From positions 161,487,058 to 161,551,057 of the forward strand of contig OY856188.1 of NCBI GenBank assembly GCA_963693315.1: a DNA stretch of 64,000 nt. The letters run 5' to 3'. Position numbers and translations under genes: made by a program. Positions 10,996-21,791 of the stretch are shown one piece after another. The notes beneath the pieces are model-generated. The model was not told the DNA's origin and searched no databases. It saw nothing but the letters and a program-made list of their open reading frames with translations. Origin of the DNA: Diogma glabrata (Eukaryota; Arthropoda; Insecta; Diptera; Cylindrotomidae). Each line of letters opens with the position of its first letter. The stretch's first letter is position 1.

Positions 10996-11405
10996 TTGGA
11001 ATTTTGATTACAATTATCCGGCAACGTATTGATGTTTCGTGTTAGTTTTGTAATAAATTTTTAAACAGAGTCTATCTCTGAATACTTGTACTTTAACAAA
11101 GAGTTATGTTTGATATTCATCGCTGCCCAAAACTAAAAACCATGTCCTCATAAAAGTTTTGTTGCCGAAAACTATATCAAAATCCTTGACCCAGACCGAA
11201 GTCTTGATATCTCAGAGCTTGAGATTTCAGCCCCTCCATATTTTCCGTTTAGTTTTTTCTTTTCTTTTGTATTATTATTTTTGATTGTTTCATGTTAGTT
11301 TTGATAATTTTTTGTAAAATATTGTTTTTTGCTTTTTTAATATTTTTTGATATGTTTTTGAGATTTTTTCATTTGTATTCATTTTGTTATAGTTTTTTAC
11401 CATTT

Positions 11406-11443
11406 TTTGAAGATGATATAAATTATATCGAAACGTCAAAATA
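11406..11443 (+). ncRNA. hammerhead-like motif near PLE-1 end
   Basis: The string TTGAAGAT, a perfect stem GATATA-aat-TATATC, then GAAACGTC lies just before the right 57-bp arm. Penelope-like elements are known to carry small type I hammerhead ribozymes (core CUGANGA, stem II, GAAA). Here the first core base is T rather than C and one T is extra, so activity is doubtful. Similar strings occur near 29316 and 43445. Confidence 0.35.
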
Positions 11444-11444
11444 A

Positions 11445-11501
11445 ATTTTATAAATAAAATAATTAGGCTTCAACCAACGAATTTGTTTTAATTTGAAAAT
11501 T
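11445..11501 (-). repeat. right arm of 57-bp inverted repeat
   Basis: It is the exact reverse complement of 7018-7074 and closes PLE-1. The interrupted hAT transposase sequence resumes downstream. Confidence 0.9.
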
Positions 11502-11549
11502 AAAATTACAGCCTACAAATATTTTTTTAAAAAAATTATGTTAAAACCC

Positions 11550-12547
11550 AACATAATACATCTTTTCAACACTTCCATTGCATAATCCACCAGCAAGTTT
11601 TATGTTCAAAAGTAATCAAAATTGATCATGTATTTAAAAAAGTTACTAAAATCATTAATTTTATTCGAGCACGTGGCTTAAATCATCGGGAATTTACGTC
11701 ATTTCTAAAAGATGTGGAATGTGATTACGAAGATTTGTCATATTATACTGAAGTCCGTTGGCTTTCGAGTTATAAGGTTTTAAGAAGATTTTGACAGCTG
11801 ATGGACGAAATCGTGCTCTTTTTAGAAATTAAAGATTGTGACTGCACTGAATTGAAAAAAGTTGATTGGATACAATATTTGGCTTTTTCAGTTGATATTA
11901 CTGGCCATCTCAGCCAACTCAATCTTAATCTTCAGGGTGAAAACATGCTCATAACCTCGTTGTATGACCAAATAAATTCATTCAAACAAAAGATACAGTT
12001 GTGGAAAGCACAATTGAAAAAAGAAAATTTGTACAATTTTTCTAGTTGTAAGACTCTTTTGTTTAAACATCCAGAGTTGAAATTTGAAAAATATGAAAAA
12101 CAACTGAAAATTTTGGCAGACGATTTCGAAAAGAGGTTTTCAGATTTTCAAAATAGTCATTTCAATAGTTTTTGCACTCCGATGTCTGTTGACATTGACA
12201 ATATTGAGGAAAATTTGCAAATGGAGTTTATAGAACTACGATGCGACACGTTATTGAACCAAAAATATATGGAAATTGGTATTCCAGGGTTTTATGAGTA
12301 TTTACGTGCAGGCCGTTTCCCTGGTATTCGAAATTTTGTTATACGCATATTATCCATGTTTGGTAGCACGTATATTTGTGAACAACTTTTTTCACAAATG
12401 AAGTTAAATCAAACTTCGCAGCGAACCAGATTGACTGAAGAACATTTAGCATCAATATTAAAAATTACATTAAGCCAAAAACTAATACCAGATTTTGATG
12501 AATTGAAAAACGAAAAGCTGTGCATTCTATCAACCAAAAAAACCTGA
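11550..12547 (+). pseudogene. hAT transposase C-terminal part, GTF2IRD2-like
   Basis: Before the longest frame (11801-12547), the sequence from about 11570 reads in frame as HCIIHQQVLCSKV, FIRARGLNHREFTSFL and YYTEVRWLSSYKVLRRF, then a stop. All are characteristic of the GTF2IRD2-like hAT family. The 248-codon frame continues with AFSVDITGHLSQLNLNLQGE, a helical insertion region, ENLQMEFIELRCD, and the C-terminal dimerisation segment LSMFGSTYICEQLFSQMK followed by RTRLTEEHLASILKI. The C-terminus ends at 12547, about 200 bases before the right TIR, as expected for an element end. One in-frame TGA near 11794 and the deleted first half make it non-functional. Confidence 0.88.
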
Positions 12548-12755
12548 ATTAAAAGAATTAATAAATATATTTCTATAAGAATTAATGAATTTCTATATAA
12601 AAGTTTTGTTTTGTTTTCTTTATTGTCGATTATATTCAATCAACCCACAAATTTAAAATTTTTAAAAAACCAAATTCAGTGTGGCCCGCTTAAGGATTTG
12701 GAAGACAATTTTCAAAAAATTTGGCCCGAGTACCGAAATGAGTTTGACATGCCTG

Positions 12756-12763
12756 CTCTACTA
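12756..12763. repeat. right target-site duplication of hAT-1
   Basis: CTCTACTA is identical to 3344-3351. Confidence 0.9.
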
Positions 12764-13064
12764 CATTGATGCATACGCCGGCAGGTTTAAGAATACCACC
12801 ATTTTTAGTGAATATTTTCGTTTAATGGGTTTTATCGCTTTATGGTCATCGTCTTATTTCGACATTCCTTCCCACAACTTAAATCAAAAATTGGAAAAAA
12901 TAATAATAAGACTAATTTCATTTGTAAATTCAGACTTATATATTATTATTAAAAAGGTCAAATCACAACATTTGTTAACATATTTGCATATATTTTATAG
13001 ATCACTTGCAATAACAATGATAGTTTTGAAAGTAATGGAGAAGCATATTTCACTCAATAAGTAA
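12764..13064 (+). other. open frame continuous with 3260-3351 if hAT-1 is removed
   Basis: One hundred codons without a stop follow the right target duplication. If hAT-1 and one duplication copy are excised, this frame is in phase with the open frame from 3260 to 3351, giving roughly 130 codons ending in TAA at 13062-13064. The residues are hydrophobic and aromatic, with possible membrane helices (LMGFIALWSSSYF; FYRSLAITMIVLKV). I recognise no family. It may be a host exon cut by the transposon or a chance frame. In such AT-rich DNA a frame of this length is uncommon but not impossible. Confidence 0.3.
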
Positions 13065-13408
13065 AACACTTTAAACCTGTAGCTTTGATATTGTTCATAA
13101 TCTTTTTCTTCGGTACTAAGGTTCCAATGCAAATTCTTGGTTAATCAATATTTCTAAGAAGAGGAAAAGAAACGTCAATTTCCAATTTCTGGAACATGTG
13201 AGGGCAGTTCTGCTAATGCAAGCAGGTTTGTTTAATCATATATAAGCAATGCTTAAATGTATCGTATTGGTGCTAATGCATAGAAATATGTACATATTTT
13301 ATATAATTGCAAACCATAAGAACATATTTGTTGTAAATTAGAAATATGTATTTGTTAAAAAATAATTTTACATTATTTTCATATAAATGTACATATTTGT
13401 TTGTCACA
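13065..13408. other. no gene seen
   Basis: AT-rich sequence with repeated 'aatatgtacatatttt' strings. Nothing coding is recognised. Confidence 0.5.
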
Positions 13409-14397
13409 TTATACATTAACTATTCTTTTTAATGATAATTTTAATATTATAAAATATGATTGATTTAGCAATTTCGTCTTTATTACCATACAACATAAGG
13501 TTGATTTACTAATTTCGTCTTTATTACCATACAGCATAAAGGTTAAAATATAACTTAAACAAGCGTGACGCGGTTTCTCGATTAACACCCCATCAAAATA
13601 TTTACAACGAGCGCAAAGAAGTATAACTTCAAAACTATCGTCAATTGTAATATTGTACGTAGTATACAACGGCGTTTGTATTAAATATTTTAGCCATATT
13701 TTTATTACTTTCTTACTGACCAATCCTTGTACGAAACTCGATTTATGAATTTTCTTTCTTTTAATGTGTACATTGATACAATAATCATCATCCACATCGC
13801 GGGGTAACTTCTTAATCATAGTATCAACCTCTACTGGGACGTTTATAACTTGTCCATAAATTCCATACTGGCCATTTATATGTCGAAGACGTCTTATTTG
13901 CATAAATGGAATACGAGGGGATATTAATCGTTCGGTTACCAAATCTAATGGATAATTACGTAAATCATCCGGATATTCTGGATATTTGAAGCCGTTATAA
14001 ATGGATAATTGTGGAATGTGATTCTTTTGAATGCTTATAAAGCACGTAGAACATATTGTGAATTTTTGTTTATGATCCGTAATTATTTTCCTAATAAGTG
14101 TAATATTTTCTGTATCATTTTGATTAAGCACTATTTTTAAATCCTTCTTGAACCAAAGACGATCACACACGTCACAAGGATAACCGAATGGGTTATTGAT
14201 AAATTTACTCAAAAACTCTTTATGTGCATAAAAATGTTGATTGTACGATGTATAAACATTACCCTGCATTGATTGTATATACTCTTCCATCTGAACATTG
14301 TTTATGTCGTTTTCTCCATCTTCAATATTATCATTGCCAATCTTATCATAATCAACTTCCTGAACATGGTCTTCATATTCGCTTTCTCTAAAAGTTC
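13409..14397 (-). pseudogene. Helitron ORF region with DUF6570-like domain
   Basis: The frame reads from about 14397 (acidic lead-in) through MEEYIQSMQ at 14290 to 13409. Visible hallmarks of the DUF6570 region of Helitron proteins are CDVCDRLWFKKDL, ICSTCFISIQ, PQLSIYNGFKYPEYP, ERLISPRIPFMQIRRLRH, GQYGIYGQVINVPVEV, LPRDVDDDYCINVHIKRKK and the C-x2-C pair LLCARCKYFDG. The domain lies N-terminal to the HUH nuclease and helicase, which are absent. The C-terminal end (residues about 240-293) is scrambled by a 42-bp internal repeat. A 'tttttgaacttttag' stretch just upstream (minus strand, near 14400) looks like a 3' splice site. Confidence 0.85.
13441..13640 (-). repeat. direct duplicate of Helitron segment (copy 1)
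   Basis: About 185 bases match 15475-15664 closely, including 'acgcggtttctcg' and 'acaacgagcgcaaagaag'. Within each copy a 42-bp unit ('ttgatttactaatttcgtc') is itself repeated. Confidence 0.8.
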
Positions 14398-14519
14398 AAA
14401 TTTAGTTTAGTTTTTTTCCCTTTTATTTTCTACCCTTTCAATTTCACCATTATAAATTGGTACGGTCGATGGTTCATTTCTATAATTCCCGTGACATTCT
14501 CTAGTAGCAATTCTGCGAA

Positions 14520-15205
14520 CTTCTTTGTAGATGGACCCGCTATCTGTGAACCATGGATTGGATTTGTTCGGACAAATGGCACTTGTCTATGTGAGGGCCC
14601 TGCTATTTGCGAGCAATGAATATTTTTTTTGGGTCGTGGTACATTTTTACTTACAAATTCAGGTGCTTGTTTGGGTCGTTGTACATCTTTACTTGCAATT
14701 TCAGGTGCTTGCGAATCGTTGTTTGTAATTTGATCAATTTTCCGTACAGTATTTCTATCCCGGTAGTTTTTCGCGCGAATGGCAGCTAATTTTCTCCGAT
14801 GAGTTTCACTGTATTGCTCGACGTTTTTCTTTTTCTTTTCTTTTTTCTGTTTCTTTAATTGTTTTTTCTTTGATTGATTTTTTTTTTCTGTTCTGCAAAT
14901 TTCGAATTTTTAACCAACAACATTTTTTTCGCACAATATCTGTTGTACTCTGTTTTCTTCCTTTTCCTCTCCAGAGTTTTTTCATCAATGACCATTTGTG
15001 GAGTTTCTTCATCATGGTCATTGTTCTCGAACTCGGAATCTGTATCATTATTTGCATTTTCTTCTGAAAGGTGAGATGCAGCGTTCCTCGTATTCATGTC
15101 AGAGCTGTTTTCTAAAAATTTATGAACCTCATGTGGTACCCGTATTTCAGTATCAGATTCCGATGTCGATTCCGTTGTCAACAAGTTCGAGTGTCGTTCA
15201 TCCAT
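14520..15205 (-). pseudogene. Helitron protein N-terminus, frameshifted
   Basis: ATG at 15205 (MDERHSNLL) opens 116 codons of acidic, Ser/Asn-rich sequence ending in a basic coil (ERKRKKTEYNRYCAKK). After a shift near 14855 the reading continues as NVEQYSETHRRKLAAIRAK and NYRDRNT, then two near-repeats of APE.(A/V)SK.V.RPK. Such basic RR/YR blocks precede DUF6570 in insect Helitron proteins. It is collinear with the DUF6570 segment at 13409-14397 and was probably one protein, possibly with an intron between them. Overlapping plus-strand frames are shadows. Confidence 0.6.
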
Positions 15206-15474
15206 TATTGGGGATTTCTAAAAAAGAATAAAAAATATTGAAATTTTCGAGTCGATTTGCAGATTCAATTTCAATTTCATCGACAATGAACCACGACAAT
15301 TATTATTTCAAATAAAATTATTATTTTTAAACAAATTAATTAATACTTACACAATTTAAATGTATTCTTGTAAAAAACTTATTATTTTGTAGTTGAAAAT
15401 GACAGTAATTAAATGATACGCAACACAATAAAAAAAAATTGATCAAAGATAACTAAGCGAATAATGTTTTATTA
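15206..15474. other. no gene seen
   Basis: AT-rich sequence upstream of the Helitron start codon (minus strand). It may contain its leader. Confidence 0.4.
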
Positions 15475-15664
15475 TTATAAAATATGATTGATTTAGTAAT
15501 TTCGTCTTTATTACCATACAGCATAAGGTTGATTTACTAATTTCGTCTTTATTACCATACAGCATAAGGGTTAAAATATAAATTGAAACAGCGTGACGCG
15601 GTTTCTCGTTTAACACCCCATCAAAATATTTACAACGAGCGCAAAGAAGTATAACTTCAAAAGT
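15475..15664 (-). repeat. direct duplicate of Helitron segment (copy 2)
   Basis: It repeats 13441-13640 and is cut off at 'cttcaaaa', where the next repeat element begins. The order on the minus strand is therefore C-terminal fragment, then N-terminus to C-terminal fragment. Confidence 0.8.
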
Positions 15665-17611
15665 CGGACAAGTGCGAATAAAATTCGCTCGCCAAGGGTT
15701 CCGTGAATGTAAAAGAACACATTATCAAAAATAAATGACATAAAGTTATGTTGTAAAGTCTTTATATCGCCAGACTATGGACGCACAACAGAATAAATGT
15801 TTAATCGTAAACGTCAATAGTAAATGTCAATCACATCTACATTGACCAAAAATGTTACTTGAGGTTAAATCTTATCCATAGCTGTTCATGTTAGCTAAAG
15901 TATTTCAATAGTCTAAATTCAGAATATTTGTTCTATAAATCAGCGTCGAAATATAGGGTGGTATACATACACTTAAAATAGCACTTTTTTTCATCAATAA
16001 CTAAAAAACTGTGCATCGCAGAATTCTAAAAAATATTGCAATGTTTCTTAAATTAAGTGTTCTTTCAAATGACACCCCACTCGTTTGGTTCCAAAAAAGT
16101 TTTTTTTTACCCCCCTTACACCCATCCCCTAAACACACAGAAATATAATTATTTGAGAGTTCGCTATAATTTTCGTTCAAAATATAGCAAACTTCCTGTC
16201 TCTATGAATTTTTTCAATTTTTTCTGTCAATCAGTGTCGAAACGTAGGGGGGGAGCGGTCTGGAATTTGCACATTTTTTAGAATAACTGCGAAACTGTGT
16301 ACCACAAAACTCTAAAAAAATTGCAATGTTTTAAAAATTTGGTGCTCTTTCAAATGATACCCCACTCGCTTGGGTCAAAAAAAGTTTTTTTTACCCCCCT
16401 TACACCCATCCCCTAAACACATAGAAATATAATTATTTGAGAGTTCGCTATAATTTTCGTTCAAAATATAGCGAATTTCCTGTCTTTATGAATTTTTTCA
16501 ATTTTTTAAATGATACCCCACTCGCTTGGGTCAAAAAAAGTTTTTTTTTACCCCCCTTACACCCATCCCCTAAACACACAGAAATATAATTATTTGAGAG
16601 TTCGCTATTATTTTCGTTCAAAATATAGCAAACTTCCTGTCTCTATGAATTTTTTCAATTTTTTCTGTCAATCAGTGTCGAAACGTAGGGGGGGGGGAAC
16701 GGTCTGGAATTTGCACATTTTTTAGAATAATTCAAAATCTGTGTACCTAAAAAGAATTGCCAAGTTCCTGAAATTTGGAGCTCTTTCAAATGATACCCCA
16801 CTCGTTTGGGTCAAAAAAGTTTTTTTCACCCTTCCCCACCCCAATCCCTTAAAAATACAAAAATATAATTATTTGAGAGTTCGCTATAGTTTTCGTTCAG
16901 AGTTTATCAAACTCCCTGTCTCTGTGAATTTTTTCAAATTTTTCTGTTAATTAGACTCGAAATGCAAGGGGGGGAACCAACTTTTTGTGTCACTTTATTG
17001 ATAATAATTCAAAAACTATGCATTGCAAAATTCTAAAAAAAATGGCAATATTTCTAAAATCAAGTGCTCTTTCAAATGACACCCCACATGACCTGGTTTT
17101 AAATGATGTTTTTACCCCTTAACATTCCCACCCCTTTAATAAATATAGTTATGAGTGTCTGCCACTTTTCCTTATTTTTCATTAAAAACCTACTCAATTT
17201 TCTATCATTCCAAATATATTTCAAGATTTTCGATGAAGTAGGGTCGGAGTTAATCGGGGCAATAAAACATCCCGAAAACGTCATTTTTCAATATTATACA
17301 AAAAATGGTGAGGTGAAAAATTCCAAAATATATTTTTAAATAATGCTGAAATGAAGCCCTTTCATATGATACCCTACTCACTCGCTAAAAAAATGTATGT
17401 TTTCAAAGGCTTTACATCGTACCTCCTTAAAACAAACGAACACATTTTTATTTATTTTTTAACCCGCCATCTTGTGTGGATAGGTTAGTTTTATAAGCAC
17501 CTCAAATTTTAAGTTCCTCGGATTAATGGTTCACGAGATAATCGAAATAATGTGAAAAACACGTTGTACTCTCACCAATAGTGTTCCGTATAAAAAACGG
17601 AACCCTAAAAA
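15661..17611 (+). mobile_element. tandem-core element with GGGTTCCGT ends
   Basis: The 5' end has the hairpin GCGAAT-aaa-ATTCGC and AGGGTTCCGT (15695-15704). The 3' end has hairpin GTTCCGT-ataaaaa-ACGGAAC and ACGGAACCCT (17597-17606), the exact inverse of the 5' 10-mer. The core is a 285-bp tandem array. Very similar 'GGACAAGTGCGA...AAGGGTTCCGT' strings are, from memory, common in insect intergenic repeats. The layout resembles non-autonomous Helentrons; this is inference. No coding capacity; the small frames are repeat shadows. Confidence 0.65.
16050..17380 (+). repeat. 285-bp tandem array
   Basis: Units start at 'caaatga(c/t)accccactcg' near 16063, 16351, 16507, 16787 and 17072, with a weak sixth at 17361. 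Spacings are 288, 156, 280, 285 and 289, so the second unit is a half-length deletion. Each contains 'tttgagagttcgctat' and a G-run after 'tcgaaacgtagg'. Confidence 0.85.
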
Positions 17612-17689
17612 CGATTAAGAACAGTTTTCTTTGCAACAATTGTAACAACTATTACTACCTAATTCGTGCCATATTTGAAAATGTAGCTT

Positions 17690-19133
17690 TAAGGAAAAAA
17701 AAATTTTGTGTCTCAAACTTTGGGAATAGATAGTACTTTGAGAGAAAATTTTTTCAGATTTTTTGACTTACACCATGGCGTCAGTGGCGCTTACAAAATT
17801 CGATTTTTTGCCTTGATCACAAACTTGTGAATTTTGTAGGCATATGGGTGCGACTGAAAAAAAAACGGAAAAACATGATTTTGTTACAATTTTGACCATA
17901 CATTACGATAAAAATATTTTCAAAATTTTTTGGGGTATTTTCCCCCTTATTTTAAGGGTTAAAATTTTAAAACCGAGATTTCGAGAAATATGTCACGATT
18001 TTTTTTCAATTCTTTTTTCTTTTTTCTTTTAATTATTTCCTTACGATTAATTTTTGTTTTGCGATGGGCATCGACCAGGAACTGCCCCAAAAAAAGACCG
18101 AAACACCTTTCGTGGCTTTAGCGTACATATTTTCTCATTCTGTGAGATAATCTCGATAACGGCAGATCTTAAGCAAAAACTATCCCATATACTTTCAATT
18201 TAGAATTTTATGTAGAACACGATGGTATTTTTAAAATTTCAAAATTGGACGATTTTAGAAAAGTTGGCCACCATATTTGATCCGCCATTTTGTTTTTTTT
18301 TAAATTTAACCTTGGATCCGTAATCAGCAATCCGAACAATCTAAGGATATACTATTTTTTTATCGTTTATTTTATCACAGAATGAGAAAATACGCTAAAA
18401 CCACATTTTTTCACCTTTGGGTCTTTTTTGGGGCAGTTCCTGGTCGATGCCCATCACAAAACAAAAATTAATCGTAAGGAAATAAAACAAAGAAAAAATT
18501 AAAAAAGTTGAAAAAAATTGTGACATATTTCTCGAAATCTTGGTTTTAAAATTTTAGCCCTTAAAAGCTCTTTTAGCCCTTTTGAAAACTACCCCAATTT
18601 TGAAAATATTTTTATCATAATCTATGGTCAAAATTCTAGCAAAATCATGTTTTTTCGTTTTTGCCTACAATATGCCTACAAAATTCACAAGATTGTTTTT
18701 CCACCTTTGGGTCTTCTTTTGGGGCTGTTGCTGGTTGATGCCCATCGCAAAACAAAAACTAATCGTAAGGAAATAATTAAAATAGGAAATAAAAAAAAAT
18801 ATTGAAAAAAAATCGTTACATATTTCTTTAAATCTCGGTTTTAAAATTTTAACCCTTAAAATAAGGGTGAAATCTACCCCAAAAAATTTTGAAAATATTT
18901 TTATCGTAATCTATGGTCAAAATTGTAACAAAATCATGTTATTCCGTTTTTTTTAGTCGCACCCATTTTCTTAGAAAATTCACAAGTTTGTGATCGAGGC
19001 AAAAAATCGAATTTTGTAAGCGTCACTGACGGCCATGGTGTGAGTCAAAAATCTGAAAAAATTTGATACTTGTTTTTTCATAAAGTACTACCTATTCCCA
19101 AAGTTTGAGACACAAACATTTTTTTCTTCACAC
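17690..19133. mobile_element. long foldback element
   Basis: The left arm (17690-18165) and right sequence (18390-19133) are inverted copies. Landmarks are 'gtgtctcaaactttggga', 'caccatgg', 'ggtcaaaat' and 'tgcccatcgcaaaacaaa'. The apex is near 18265, within 'cattttgt' sequence. The right side carries the arm almost twice, in tandem (18400-18705 and 18706-19133), so the foldback is asymmetric. It has no coding capacity. Confidence 0.75.
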
Positions 19134-19656
19134 TTAGTTGGCGTGAAATGCCCCATATATAGATTATAGTCTATTAATATTTATATATGAACCGTTTTTT
19201 TTTAAAGTGGTATAAGTCCACTTTTGGAAAAAATTAAGTTAGTGGTAGTTTAAAGAAGATAATGATGGCCTCTTTTTATATATATAATCATACCTTCAAT
19301 AGAGTCCGATTTGGAGTGAGCATGGGTGGAGAAATGGCTGAAGATGGATTTCATATTTGTTTATATCACTAGAATAACTTTTGTTAATTTTATTTTTTTT
19401 AAAATTAGCATCTTTTAACTTTAAAATAAAACAAAACAGAAGTTTCTATCTTTAATAGAACCGAAGTTATGAATTTTTGAAAATAAATCATCAAGAAATT
19501 TAGAACCGCTATATTTTCCAAAAAAAAAATCCTCAAACACCCATATCTTTTTTTAGGTAGATTTCATACAAAAATCTACCTATTGCAATGGGCTTCATCT
19601 CTATATATGTGAGGCGGATATATGATAAGCGGAGACGAAAAAACAAAAAAAAAAAA

Positions 19657-19834
<178 letters not shown>

Positions 19835-20150
19835 TCGCTTTAATAATGAAACAACGTATTCGCAAAAGTGTAGTTTCGAGATAATTGTTTAAAGATTTTT
19901 CGATTTTCTGATTTTCGTAAACTCGGCAGCAAAATTGAATGAATAAAGATTTTTGAAAAAAAATTTCTACCCATTAATCTTGACTAATTTCCCCACAGCA
20001 TATTAAAATTTTACATTAGCACCTGCTGGCTTTTCTACCTAAAAAGAGGTGAAAAGTCAATCAGGTACCTTATACGTTATTTCATATTTCATATACGTTA
20101 TTTCATTTTGCATGGAAGGACGATTAAGCCTAAAACTAATATTATTGAAA

Positions 20151-20872
<722 letters not shown>

Positions 20873-21072
20873 NNNNNNNNNNNNNNNNNNNNNNNNNNNN
20901 NNNNNNNNNNNNNNNNNNNNNNNNNNNNNNNNNNNNNNNNNNNNNNNNNNNNNNNNNNNNNNNNNNNNNNNNNNNNNNNNNNNNNNNNNNNNNNNNNNNN
21001 NNNNNNNNNNNNNNNNNNNNNNNNNNNNNNNNNNNNNNNNNNNNNNNNNNNNNNNNNNNNNNNNNNNNNNNN
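20873..21072. other. assembly gap (200 N)
   Basis: Exactly 200 undetermined bases. The round number suggests a placeholder of unknown true size. Confidence 0.98.

Positions 21073-21791
<719 letters not shown>

Larger units (their letters stand above)
9493..11244 (+). mobile_element. HINE-like repeat, copy A
   Basis: This 1752-bp non-coding repeat is nearly identical to 24051-25663 and is related, in reverse, to 33688-35156. It starts ATTACTTCGGTCTGAAAGAC, a hairpin-forming end (clean in copy C: TACTTAGGTCT-ttc-AGACCTAAGTA). The 10-mer ACTTCGGTCT at 9496-9505 reappears inverted as AGACCGAAGT at 11193-11202 near the 3' end, followed by hairpin ATCTCA-gagct-TGAGAT and the end CCCCTCCATATTTT. 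The core holds two minisatellites. Subterminal inverted repeats, end hairpins and a tandem-repeat core recall non-autonomous Helentrons (HINE/DINE-1), but this classification is inference. Confidence 0.7.
7018..11501 (+). mobile_element. Penelope-like element (PLE-1) with inverted ends
   Basis: Coding region 7099-9398 encodes a reverse transcriptase and GIY-YIG endonuclease. The element is bounded by a perfect 57-bp inverted repeat (7018-7074 and 11445-11501) containing 'cgttggttgaagcctaatt'. It sits inside the hAT transposase gene. Its 3' region holds an insertion of the 1.75-kb minisatellite-rich repeat (9493-11244). Penelope elements often carry terminal direct or inverted partial copies, so the inverted ends fit the class. 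Confidence 0.85.
3352..12755 (+). mobile_element. hAT transposon (GTF2IRD2-like), expanded by nested insertions
   Basis: The left end CAGACATGTCAAAGTC and the reverse complement of the right end, CAGGCATGTCAAACTC, match at 14 of 16 bases. The element is flanked by identical 8-bp duplications CTCTACTA. Both ends carry the GGCCCGC-type subterminal sequence seen in this hAT group. Transposase coding remains at 6771-7018 and 11550-12547, in the same orientation. The element spans 9404 bp because of inserted material: Helitron fragments (4440-5743), two palindromic MITEs (5738-6229 and 6285-6480), a LINE 3' fragment near 4655, and a Penelope-like element (7018-11501). The transposase also lacks its middle part, so the copy is dead. 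Confidence 0.9.

Noticed and set aside
16057..16950. Three similar small proteins in tandem
   Set aside because: They follow the 285-bp DNA repeat; substitutions are not biased to synonymous sites by eye, and one unit lacks the frame.
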